8,071 bases of DNA, taken from Acetobacteraceae bacterium. GTDB taxonomy: Bacteria > Pseudomonadota > Alphaproteobacteria > Acetobacterales > Acetobacteraceae. The notes beneath the pieces were generated by a model. The model did no database searches. It was not told where the DNA came from and saw only the letters and a program-made list of their open reading frames with translations. Each line of letters starts with the position of its first letter. The first letter of the stretch is position 1. The DNA lies in assembly GCA_003133265.1 (NCBI GenBank), contig PKWQ01000018.1, positions 11,132 through 19,202 on the forward strand, given 5' to 3'. This document shows positions 1 to 6,448 of the stretch, piece after piece. Position numbers and translations under genes: made by a program.

Positions 1-344
1 GTCTCGATCTTCGTCGCGTATTCCAGCGCCGTGTCCGGCTGGAACGACAAGGCGGGAATGGCGCGCATCTTCAGCTCCGGCGCCATCTGGCTGCGCAGAT
101 ACGGCGCCGCGCGCTTCAGGGCCGGCAGCAGCTTGTCCACGTCCGTCCGGCCCAGCCGCGCCACGAAGGCGGTGGCGTTCTTCATGTCCGGGCTGATCCG
201 CACTTCCGTGACGGTGATCTTCACATCCGCCAGATCGGGGTCGCGGAAGTCGCAGCGGGTGAACAGCGTCGACAGTACGTGGCGGATTTCCTCCGCCACG
301 CGCAGCTGTCTCTGGGTCGGACCGGTTTGGGCCTTTCGCTTCAA
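1..344 (-). CDS. rbfA: Ribosome-binding factor A, 3' end cut by window edge
   Basis: RbfA is a small KH-fold protein that binds the 30S subunit near helix 1 of 16S rRNA and is needed for late 30S maturation. About 114 codons are visible. An N-terminal stretch reading GPTQRQLRVAEEIRHVL is followed by the family signature ITVTEVRISPDMKNATAFV (residues about 43-61), then the LPALKRAAPYLRS helix and an FQPDTALEYATKI segment, which is near the usual C-terminal end of the family. The gene follows infB, its standard place. I chose a TTG start whose last two bases share the infB TGA stop (TTGA, 4-nt overlap); an in-frame GTG at 371 would add nine residues. There is no strong Shine-Dalgarno, which fits translational coupling. 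The QRQLRVAEEIRH and VTRLGR-like wording resembles alphaproteobacterial RbfA rather than the acidobacterial forms I remember (see findings). The identity is secure; the exact start is not. Confidence 0.9.
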   Translation of the reverse strand, partial: MKRKAQTGPTQRQLRVAEEIRHVLSTLFTRCDFRDPDLADVKITVTEVRISPDMKNATAFVARLGRTDVDKLLPALKRAAPYLRSQMAPELKMRAIPALSFQPDTALEYATKIE

Positions 345-3300
345 CCCGGCACCATCTCGACGTCGAAGCACTCGACCACGTCGCCGACCTGCAGATCGTT
401 GAAGTTGGCGAAGGACAGGCCGCACTCGTAGCCGCGCGCCACTTCGCGCACATCGTCCTTGAAGCGCTTCAGCGACCCGATCTTGCCGCGCCAAACCTCG
501 ACGCCCTCGCGCATCACGCGAACCTGCGCGGTGCGTGTGATCAGTCCATCGGTCACGCGGCAACCCGCAATCTGTCCGACCTTCGTGATCTTGAAGACGT
601 TGAGCACTTCGGCCTTGCCCGCGTAGTTCTCCTTGAACACCGGCTCCAGCAGTCCGTACATCGCCTTCGTGATCTCGTCGCGAAGTTCGTAGATGATCGA
701 GTGCAGCCGGATCTCCACGTTCTCGCGCTCCGCAACCTCGGCCGACTTGCGATCAGGCCGCACGTTGAACCCGATGATGACCGCGTTCGACGCCGACGCC
801 AGCAGCACGTCCGACTCCGTAATCGCGCCCACGCCCGAGTGCAGCACCCGTACCCGCACCTTCTCGGTCGACATCCGCTGCAGGTCCTCGGCGATGACTT
901 CCACCGAACCCTGCACGTCGCCCTTGACGATCAGGTTGAGGTCCTTCATGCCGGCGTGCTTGATCTGTTCCGCCAGTCCTTCCAGCGAGACGCGCGAACT
1001 CTTCGCCAACTGTGCCTCGCGCTCCTTCATCTTGCGATACTGCGCAATGCCCTTGGCCTTGTCGCGGTCCGCCATTACGAGGAATGTATCGCCCGCATCC
1101 GGCATGCCTTCGAGTCCGAGGATCTCAACCGGAGTCGAAGGTCCAGCCTCGGTAATCGGCTGGCCACGGTCGTTGAACATCGCGCGAATCTTGCCGAACG
1201 TGTTGCCCACGATGTAGCTATCGCCCGTGCGCAGCGTTCCGTTCTGTACCAGGACCGACGCAACCGCGCCGCGTCCACGGTCCAGCTTCGCTTCGATCAC
1301 CGTGCCGACCGCCGGACGATCCGGCGTTGCCTTCAGGTTGCTAATATCGGCCACCAGGCAGATCATCTCTTCCAGCAGATCCAGGTTCGTCCGCTTCTTC
1401 GCCGACACATCGACGAACACCGTCGACCCGCCCCACGCTTCGGGCTGCAGTCCGCGGTCCGCCAACTGCTGCTTCACCTTGTCGGGATTCGCATCCGGCT
1501 TGTCGATCTTGTTCACCGCCACGATGATCGGCACGTTCGCCGCCTTCGCGTGATCGATCGCTTCCAGCGTCTGCGGCATCACGCCATCGTCCGCCGCAAC
1601 CACCACCACAACGATGTCGGTGATCTTCGCGCCGCGTGCACGCATCCGTGTAAACGCCTCGTGACCCGGCGTATCCAGGAACACAATCTCGCGCCCGAAC
1701 GCCGGCGAATCCGGCTTCGTGATCTTCACCTTGTACGCGCCGATGTGCTGCGTAATTCCGCCCGCCTCACCCGCCGCCACATCGGTAGAACGGATCGCAT
1801 CGAGCAGGGAAGTCTTTCCATGATCGACGTGGCCCATCACCGTAACCACCGGCGACCGCGTGATCTCGACCATACCTGTCGTGTCTTCCAGGAAGCCCTC
1901 GATGGCCTCGTTCTCGAGCTGTTCCTCGACCGAGATCACCGTGGCGTCCGCGCCAAACTGCCGCGCCACATCCTTTACCAGCTCGCCGTCCAGCGACTGG
2001 TTCACCGTGACGAACACGCCCTTCATCAGCAGTGTCGCAATCAGGTCCTTGCCGCGCACATCCAGCTTCTCCGCGAGGTCCTTGACGCTGATTCCTTCCG
2101 TCACCGTAATCGTCTTCGTAATCGGCAGAGGCTCGTGCGAGATCATCGAACCGCCGTAACGCGGTGGCGGCTGGAAGCCCTTCATCGGGCCTTCCTTCAC
2201 CTTCTCGTACCGCTGGCCTCCACGCCGCTGTCCAGGACGCGCAGCCGGCCGCATTCCGGTCGGCGACTCGCCCGGTCCCGGTGCAACTCCCGGAGCGCCC
2301 CCAGGCCGTGCGCCAAATCCCGGACGTGCGCCCGGCGTAAAGCCAGGACGTCCAGGCGCGCTGCCAGGAGCGCCCGTACCTGTTGGAAAAGTTCGTGTCG
2401 GATGCATCGGCCGACGTGCTCCCGGAGCCATCGTCGAAGGACGCGAGCCCGGGGCGCCGAGCGCTCCCGGACGCGGACGCTCGAAAATAGGCCGCCCGCG
2501 CTGGATACCGCCGGCAGCTCCCGCAGGAGCGAGATAAATCGGCCGCGGACCAGTCTGCGGCATCACCACGCGACGAACAGGAACAGCCGGCGCAGCGTCA
2601 ACCTGCGTCTCAGCAATCTCCGGCACCGCTGCGTCTGCCGCGGGCTCAACCGCCGAAGAAACCTCCGGCAACGCCACAGGAGCTTCCGCCACAACAGGCG
2701 CGGCTGCAACCGGCGGATGCTTGACCGCGTGTGCGACCACTACCGGGGGCGCAACCACCGGCGGACGCTCCACCACAGCGTGTGTGTGCGCGACTGGGTG
2801 CGATGTCGTAGCCTGAGCTGCCGCGTGCGGAGGAACCACCACCACGGGCGCGCGTCCGACCACCGGGCCCACAGGAGGCTTGCTCGCAATCGCCGGCGGC
2901 GCGGGCGCGGGATTCACAATATGGGCGTGCTGCCTCGGCTGAGGCATAACGCGCCGTGGCGCAGGAGCCGCCGGGGCAGCCGCAACTGACGCTGCCGCCT
3001 GTGCAACCGGCTTGCTCGCCGGGGCCGCCGCGGTGGCGACTGGAGGAGCCGCAACCACCGCCGCCCGCCGTACAGGCGGAGCATTGCGGGCGTCGATTTC
3101 CGCCTGCTTCCGAGCGAGGATCGCCTTCATCGCGTCGCCCGGCTTCGAAATGTGGGAGAGGTCGAAAGCCGGCTTCGCTTCCACCTGAGGCTTCGTCGTC
3201 GCGCTGCCGCCTCGACGGCCGCTGAAGTAGCCGCGCACCTTTTCGGCCTCATCGGCCTCGATCGAACTCGAGTGCGTCTTCGGCTCGGTTACGCCAACCG

Positions 3301-3376
3301 CCGTCAGAGCGTCCAGAATGGACCTGCTCTTGACTTCCAGCTCTCGTGCGAGATCGTTGATTCGAACTTTGCTCAT
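341..3376 (-). CDS. infB: Translation initiation factor IF-2
   Basis: IF-2 is the GTPase that brings formyl-Met-tRNA to the 30S subunit and promotes subunit joining. The 1011-residue product has an IF2_N helical domain (1-52), a long low-complexity linker rich in Ala, Pro, Val and later Gly/Arg (about 100-395), and a second IF2_N-like domain (about 420-480). The GTPase domain carries G1 GHVDHGKT (515-522), G2 GGITQHIG (539-546), G3 DTPGHEAF (568-575), G4 NKID (622-625) and G5 SAKK (658-661). The beta-barrel domains and the C-terminal fMet-tRNA-binding domain (GYECGLSFANFNDL, 982-995) follow. It is longer than E. coli IF-2 (890 aa) because of the linker. The ATG start follows a purine-rich AAGGGA a few bases upstream and begins the conserved MSKVRINDLA. 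It lies 150 bp downstream of nusA and overlaps rbfA by 4 nt, so it is an internal operon gene. All GTPase motifs are intact. Confidence 0.98.
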   Translation of the reverse strand: MSKVRINDLARELEVKSRSILDALTAVGVTEPKTHSSSIEADEAEKVRGYFSGRRGGSATTKPQVEAKPAFDLSHISKPGDAMKAILARKQAEIDARNAPPVRRAAVVAAPPVATAAAPASKPVAQAAASVAAAPAAPAPRRVMPQPRQHAHIVNPAPAPPAIASKPPVGPVVGRAPVVVVPPHAAAQATTSHPVAHTHAVVERPPVVAPPVVVAHAVKHPPVAAAPVVAEAPVALPEVSSAVEPAADAAVPEIAETQVDAAPAVPVRRVVMPQTGPRPIYLAPAGAAGGIQRGRPIFERPRPGALGAPGSRPSTMAPGARRPMHPTRTFPTGTGAPGSAPGRPGFTPGARPGFGARPGGAPGVAPGPGESPTGMRPAARPGQRRGGQRYEKVKEGPMKGFQPPPRYGGSMISHEPLPITKTITVTEGISVKDLAEKLDVRGKDLIATLLMKGVFVTVNQSLDGELVKDVARQFGADATVISVEEQLENEAIEGFLEDTTGMVEITRSPVVTVMGHVDHGKTSLLDAIRSTDVAAGEAGGITQHIGAYKVKITKPDSPAFGREIVFLDTPGHEAFTRMRARGAKITDIVVVVVAADDGVMPQTLEAIDHAKAANVPIIVAVNKIDKPDANPDKVKQQLADRGLQPEAWGGSTVFVDVSAKKRTNLDLLEEMICLVADISNLKATPDRPAVGTVIEAKLDRGRGAVASVLVQNGTLRTGDSYIVGNTFGKIRAMFNDRGQPITEAGPSTPVEILGLEGMPDAGDTFLVMADRDKAKGIAQYRKMKEREAQLAKSSRVSLEGLAEQIKHAGMKDLNLIVKGDVQGSVEVIAEDLQRMSTEKVRVRVLHSGVGAITESDVLLASASNAVIIGFNVRPDRKSAEVAERENVEIRLHSIIYELRDEITKAMYGLLEPVFKENYAGKAEVLNVFKITKVGQIAGCRVTDGLITRTAQVRVMREGVEVWRGKIGSLKRFKDDVREVARGYECGLSFANFNDLQVGDVVECFDVEMVPG

Positions 3377-3450
3377 CCGTCCCTTTTCATTTCCTCTGCG
3401 CGCTTAGCTGTTCATATCAGCCTCATCGAAGTAGGAATCTGTCCAACTCT

Positions 3451-3478
3451 ATTATCCCTGAAATCGCAATCTCCGAAA
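3451..3478 (-). promoter_or_regulatory. Weak possible internal promoter before infB
   Basis: On the minus strand GATAAT (complement of 3451-3456) is one mismatch from a sigma-70 -10 box. The best -35 candidate, TTTCGG (complement of 3473-3478), sits 16 bp upstream but matches the consensus poorly. It would give an infB leader of about 65-70 nt. The putative -35 lies in the loop of the inverted repeat at 3464-3491. This is a weak call based on one good hexamer. Confidence 0.2.
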
Positions 3479-3491
3479 CCGCCGATTGCGA
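3464..3491. repeat. Perfect 8-bp inverted repeat in the nusA-infB gap
   Basis: TCGCAATC (3464-3471) and GATTGCGA (3484-3491) are exact reverse complements separated by 12 nt. In the operon mRNA this would form a hairpin just after the nusA stop and about 90 nt before the infB start. The following minus-strand bases are TTTCAGGGATAAT, with no real U-tract, so it is a poor intrinsic terminator. It could be an attenuator, an RNA-processing site or an operator. The pairing is visible; any function is inferred. Confidence 0.6.
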
Positions 3492-3526
3492 CCCAGCAAT
3501 TCGTTTGTTTACGTGGCCTCGAACTG

Positions 3527-5098
3527 CTAGCCACGATCATGCCCATCCCTGTCGACGCCCTCGTTGGATACTTCCTGGCTCTCGTTCACCAGCGTATCCA
3601 CAGCGTCGTTGTCCAATTCAATCTTCTCTTCGCGAGCGTCCGCAGCGCTCGTCGCGTCACTCGCCGAATCCGCTTCTTCCGCATCCGCGATCTCTTCGGC
3701 CGACACGTCGCGCGCCTCCGCGACCTCGCCAACCGAACTCGCTTCCGCCGCCAGAATCTCTTCCGGCGTCTTCTCTATCGAACTCGCCTCGACCTCAGGC
3801 ACCACCGGCCGCTCCTCGCCCTCTTCGTACTGCCCAAAGTAGTGCCGCACCGCAACCGAAATTTTCTCCAGCGTCTTCTCGCCGATGCCCGGAATCTCTT
3901 CCAACTGCTCCGGAGTCATGTCCGCCAGCTCCTCGACCGTTGTGATGCCGGCCGCAATCAGCTTCTCCAGAATCAACTCGCCCAGCTCCGTAATCTGCTC
4001 CACCGGAGTCGTCGGCCCGCCGCCCATCGCCTGCATCTGCTGTTCAACTTCCTGGCGCTTCTCTTCCTCGCTCTTGATGTCGATCTTCCAGCCCAGCAGC
4101 TTCGCCGCCAGACGCACATTCTGGCCCTTCTTGCCAATCGCCAGCGACAACTGCGTATCGTCCACGATCACTTCAATCTGCTTGTCCGCCAAATCCACAA
4201 TCGACACCCGGCTCACCTTCGCCGGCTGCAGAGCCTTCTCCGCAAACGTCGTAATCTCGTCCGAGTACTCGATGATGTCGATCTTCTCGCCGCGCAACTC
4301 GCGAATAATCGACTGCACGCGCATGCCCTTCATGCCCACGCACGCGCCCACCGGATCGACGTCCTTGTCGCGGCTCATCACCGCAATCTTGGTCCGCTCG
4401 CCGGCCTCACGTGCAATCGCGCGGATCGTCACCGTCCCGTCATAAATCTCCGGAACCTCGCTCTGAAACAAATTCTGCACCAGCGCCGGAGCTGCACGGC
4501 TCACAATCACCTGCGGACCCTTCGCCGCGCGATCCACCCGCAGCAGCACCACCCGAACTCGCTCGCCCACGGCAAACTGCTCCAGCCGGCTCTGCTCGCG
4601 CTTCGGCATCCGAGCCTCTGCCTTACCCAGGTCGAAGATCACGTCCATCGGCTCCAGCCGCTTCACCGTCGCGTTCAGCACCTCGCCCGCGCGGTGGTTA
4701 TACTCTAGGAAAACCGTGTCGCGCTCGGCCTCGCGCACCTTTTGGAAGATCACCTGCTTCGCCATCTGCGCCGCAATCCGGCCCAGCGGGGAAGTGTCCT
4801 TGTAGAAGCGCAGCTCGCCGCCCACCTCAACCTCGGGCGCCAGCGCGCGCGCCGCCTCCAGCGTCATCTGGTTGATCTCGTCCTCAACCTGCTCCGGCCC
4901 TTCGACCACCGTCTTGAAGACGTACGCCCGAATCTCGCCCGTCTCTTTATCCATCTCCGCACGCATGTTTTCCTGCGTCTTGTAATACTTGCGCGTCGCC
5001 AGCGCGATCGCGTCCTCGACCGCGCCAACCACCACAGCGGGCTCGATGCCCTTATCCCGGCTCAACGTCTCGATCGATTGATACAGAACACTCGCCAT
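3527..5098 (-). CDS. nusA: Transcription termination/antitermination factor NusA
   Basis: NusA binds RNA polymerase and nascent RNA, modulating pausing, intrinsic termination and antitermination. The 523-residue protein has the N-terminal RNAP-binding domain (about 1-125), an S1 domain (about 137-201), KH1 with GMKG (255-258) in the PVGACVGMKGMRVQSI block, and KH2 with GKKG (322-325) in LAIGKKGQNVRLAAKL. A helix-hairpin-helix segment follows (about 371-422, with IPGIGEKTLEKI), then an acidic Glu/Ala/Ser-rich tail (about 425-523). I placed the start at the ATG giving MASVLYQSIETLSRDKG, because GGTGAG lies 8 nt upstream. A GTG at 5107 would add three residues but leaves almost no spacing to that Shine-Dalgarno. 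It sits between rimP and infB, as in most bacteria. The acidic tail is unlike the second AR repeat of E. coli NusA and is probably disordered. Confidence 0.97.
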   Translation of the reverse strand: MASVLYQSIETLSRDKGIEPAVVVGAVEDAIALATRKYYKTQENMRAEMDKETGEIRAYVFKTVVEGPEQVEDEINQMTLEAARALAPEVEVGGELRFYKDTSPLGRIAAQMAKQVIFQKVREAERDTVFLEYNHRAGEVLNATVKRLEPMDVIFDLGKAEARMPKREQSRLEQFAVGERVRVVLLRVDRAAKGPQVIVSRAAPALVQNLFQSEVPEIYDGTVTIRAIAREAGERTKIAVMSRDKDVDPVGACVGMKGMRVQSIIRELRGEKIDIIEYSDEITTFAEKALQPAKVSRVSIVDLADKQIEVIVDDTQLSLAIGKKGQNVRLAAKLLGWKIDIKSEEEKRQEVEQQMQAMGGGPTTPVEQITELGELILEKLIAAGITTVEELADMTPEQLEEIPGIGEKTLEKISVAVRHYFGQYEEGEERPVVPEVEASSIEKTPEEILAAEASSVGEVAEARDVSAEEIADAEEADSASDATSAADAREEKIELDNDAVDTLVNESQEVSNEGVDRDGHDRG

Positions 5099-5160
5099 AC
5101 GCTTCACTCACCTTCAACTTCTATGTCGTTCTCGAATTGTTTTGTCATTCCCTCGTGTTT

Positions 5161-5187
5161 GTCATTCCCGAAGGGAATCTGCTTCTG
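5161..5187. repeat. Dispersed palindromic element, copy 1 (rimP-nusA gap)
   Basis: This 27-nt sequence starts gtcattcccgaagggaat and continues with ctgcttctg. Its core ATTCCC-GAA-GGGAAT (5164-5178) is a perfect 6-bp hairpin with a 3-nt loop. A near-identical copy lies at 5939-5965 (one mismatch), and a short partial copy (tttgtcattccc, 5141-5152) lies just before this one. I recall such sequences as common dispersed intergenic repeats in Acidobacteriaceae. Here it lies inside the rimP-nusA transcript, 62 nt upstream of the nusA start codon. Confidence 0.7.
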
Positions 5188-5236
5188 TCTTGCCGTCTTC
5201 AACTAACAACCGGCAACCAACAACCAGCAGCTGTAC

Positions 5237-5818
5237 TTAAATCTCCACAACCAAATTCGCCTTCTCAACATTCGCCAGCGCAATCTCAATCACGTCCGCA
5301 ACCGCCGCCTTCTTCGCCTTACCCTTCTGCTTCACCGCAGCCAGGTCGATCTTCAAAACGCCGCCATCCGAACCCGTCAACCGCCCCGTCCAAATCCGGT
5401 TGCTATTCACCGGAGTAAACGTCTTCACCTTAATCAGGCTGCCTGCAAACCGCGCAAAATCTTCTGGCGTAGCCAGCTTCCGTTCCAGCCCCGGAGAAGA
5501 CACCTCAAGGGTGTACTCACTCCCCGGAACCACATCCTCAACATCCAGCAGCGTCCCAAAATCCGTCGCAAACGCCGCACAATCCTCATGCGTCACACCC
5601 GAGAGCAGCTCCACCGGAACGCCCTTCGGCAAGTCTTCAACTTCTCCGGCAGCAGCTCGCTCCGCAAGCCTCTTCCGTTCCGCCGCATCCTTCTCCACAA
5701 AAACCCGCAGCGCTCGCGACTTCCCGCCGCCGCCAAACTCTACATCCACAACTTCCAGATGGTGCGACGCCGCAACCCGTTCCGCCAGCGCCCGAATTTC
5801 ATCCATCTGCAATGCCAT
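5237..5818 (-). CDS. rimP: Ribosome maturation factor RimP
   Basis: RimP is needed early in 30S subunit assembly, promoting binding of S12 and neighbouring proteins. The 193-residue product shows an N-terminal alpha/beta domain with LEVVDVEF (21-28) and LRVFVEKD (37-44). The family signature YTLEVSSPGLERKL follows (102-115), then a C-terminal SH3-like domain (about 125-193) ending in the typical KANLVVEI. Most RimP proteins are about 150 aa; the extra length is a charged helical insert (about 45-72, rich in Arg, Glu, Ala) before the VTHEDCAAF helix, and a Lys-rich patch near 164-171. The start is the first ATG (MALQMDEI); an ATG at 5806 is possible, and neither has a strong Shine-Dalgarno. 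It heads the leftward operon, with nusA about 140 bp downstream. A tandem-repeat array begins 17 bp upstream of its start codon. Confidence 0.95.
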   Translation of the reverse strand: MALQMDEIRALAERVAASHHLEVVDVEFGGGGKSRALRVFVEKDAAERKRLAERAAAGEVEDLPKGVPVELLSGVTHEDCAAFATDFGTLLDVEDVVPGSEYTLEVSSPGLERKLATPEDFARFAGSLIKVKTFTPVNSNRIWTGRLTGSDGGVLKIDLAAVKQKGKAKKAAVADVIEIALANVEKANLVVEI

Positions 5819-5835
5819 AATCAGCGTCCGCTTGC

Positions 5836-5943
5836 CGCCCCTTGGTTTGTCGACGCCCCTTGGTTTGTCGACGCCCCTTGGTTTGTCGACGCCCCTTGGT
5901 TTGTCGACGCCCCTTGGTTTGTCGACGCCCCTTGGCTTGTCAT
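5836..5943. repeat. 18-bp tandem repeat array, five perfect units plus one degenerate
   Basis: The unit cgccccttggtttgtcga occurs head to tail at 5836, 5854, 5872, 5890 and 5908 without a mismatch. A sixth unit (5926-5943) has ggc for ggt and ends in cat, running straight into the next dispersed element. Each unit spans the palindrome GTCGAC. On the minus strand, the direction of rimP transcription, each unit carries TCGACA and AAGGGG. The array would be transcribed as part of the rimP leader, ending 17 nt before the start codon. Perfect identity suggests recent expansion or copy-number instability. Confidence 0.95.
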
Positions 5944-5965
5944 TCCCGAAGAGAATCTGCTTCTG
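5939..5965. repeat. Dispersed palindromic element, copy 2
   Basis: It matches the 5161-5187 copy over 27 nt with one change (cccgaagagaat instead of cccgaagggaat). The change breaks one base pair of the hairpin. Its first bases overlap the degenerate last unit of the 18-bp array, so the two repeat types are fused at a shared TTGTC. Confidence 0.75.
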
Positions 5966-5997
5966 TTTCTGTCTTTGCTCTTGCTCGTTCTTTGTTT

Positions 5998-6023
5998 GTC
6001 ATTCTGAGCGAAGCGAAGAACCC
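5998..6023. repeat. Dispersed element, gtcattctgagcgaagcg type
   Basis: This sequence starts gtcattctgagcgaagcg and continues gaagaaccc. It shares the leading TTTGTCATTC with the other elements but has a different core containing the imperfect dyad GCGAAGCGAAG. I recall this wording as a very common intergenic repeat in Acidobacteriaceae genomes. It lies in the putative rimP leader. Confidence 0.6.
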
Positions 6024-6030
6024 CCGTATT

Positions 6031-6123
6031 GGCTTTTGCTCTTGCTCGTTCTTGCTCTAAAGGCTTTTGCCGTTGCTCGTTCTTGCTCTAAAGGCTTTTG
6101 CTGTTGCTCGTTCTTGCTTCTAA
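6031..6123. repeat. 31-bp tandem repeat, three units
   Basis: Units start at 6031, 6062 and 6093 with ggcttttgc, continue with a variable triplet and then share tgctcgttcttgct; the first two end in ctaaa. The units differ at only a few positions. A partial relative, ctttgctcttgctcgttctt, precedes them near 5973-5992. On the minus strand they read as purine-rich gcaagaacgagcaa blocks with little secondary structure. Confidence 0.85.
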
Positions 6124-6167
6124 GGCCCTCGCCAGGCTCTCCGCCGCCAAACTTTCTTTAGAGCAAC

Positions 6168-6189
6168 AAAAAGTGGGCTCTCGCCCACT
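6168..6189 (-). terminator. Intrinsic-terminator-like hairpin, leftward
   Basis: On the minus strand AGTGGGC-GAGA-GCCCACT forms a perfect 7-bp stem with a 4-nt loop, followed directly by a run of T (the complement of aaaaa at 6168-6172, partly in the stem). This is a good factor-independent terminator for leftward transcription. There is no normal leftward gene upstream of it before 6510, so it would end a non-coding transcript or act in the rimP leader. On the plus strand the hairpin has no T-tract. Confidence 0.6.
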
Positions 6190-6242
6190 CATCTCTTCCG
6201 CCATTTCTGCCGGTGCGTACACGGCGCCTAACTAAACGACGG

Positions 6243-6317
6243 AACAAATCCGGGGTCCCCGACGAGCGGTTTTTGCTCGTTGGGGTGGAAACAAATCCGG
6301 GGTCCCCAACGAACGGT
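6243..6317. repeat. 28-nt repeat pair at 47-bp spacing with central hairpin
   Basis: The sequence aacaaatccggggtcccc followed by ga/aacgag/aacggt occurs at 6243-6270 and 6290-6317 with two mismatches. Between the copies CCCCGACGAGC (6257-6267) pairs with GCTCGTTGGGG (6275-6285), an 11-bp stem with one G-U wobble and loop GGTTTTT. The wobble is stable only in the plus-strand RNA. I recall ggggaccccggatttgtt-like wording as a recurrent intergenic motif in Acidobacteriaceae. Confidence 0.7.
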
Positions 6318-6448
6318 ACCTCGCCGGGGGGTGGAAACTCGCCTGCTCTTTCAAGATACGCTGTTTCCCGGCGAAACTCAAACCCAATCCCCCGTCGTCC
6401 CCGCTCACTATTCCCCACGCCCATCGGCTCCCCCCAGAGTTGTTATAT

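Noticed and set aside
31..402. A plus-strand open frame at the left edge
   Set aside because: It lies opposite rbfA, whose family signature is clear on the minus strand.
701..2989. A 762-codon open frame on the plus strand opposite infB
   Set aside because: It is a shadow of the high-GC infB coding strand. Its translation is Arg/His/Leu-rich with no recognisable domain, while the opposite strand has every IF-2 motif.
3152..4708. A 518-codon open frame on the plus strand opposite nusA and the infB start
   Set aside because: It is a composition-driven antisense frame, Arg/Leu/His-rich, crossing an intergenic region and two well-identified genes.
5836..6123. A CRISPR array
   Set aside because: The repeats are directly tandem (18 bp and 31 bp) with no unique spacers, and no cas genes are present.
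5400..6161. A plus-strand open frame containing a repeating PLGLST peptide
   Set aside because: The first part is antisense to rimP and the rest translates the 18-bp array. The 18-bp period keeps any frame open, so openness is not evidence of coding.
6158..6424. A minus-strand 88-codon frame with a GGGAG before its ATG
   Set aside because: It translates the 47-bp-spaced repeats and reads through the terminator-like hairpin, with its stop lying after the T-tract. It shows no family resemblance.
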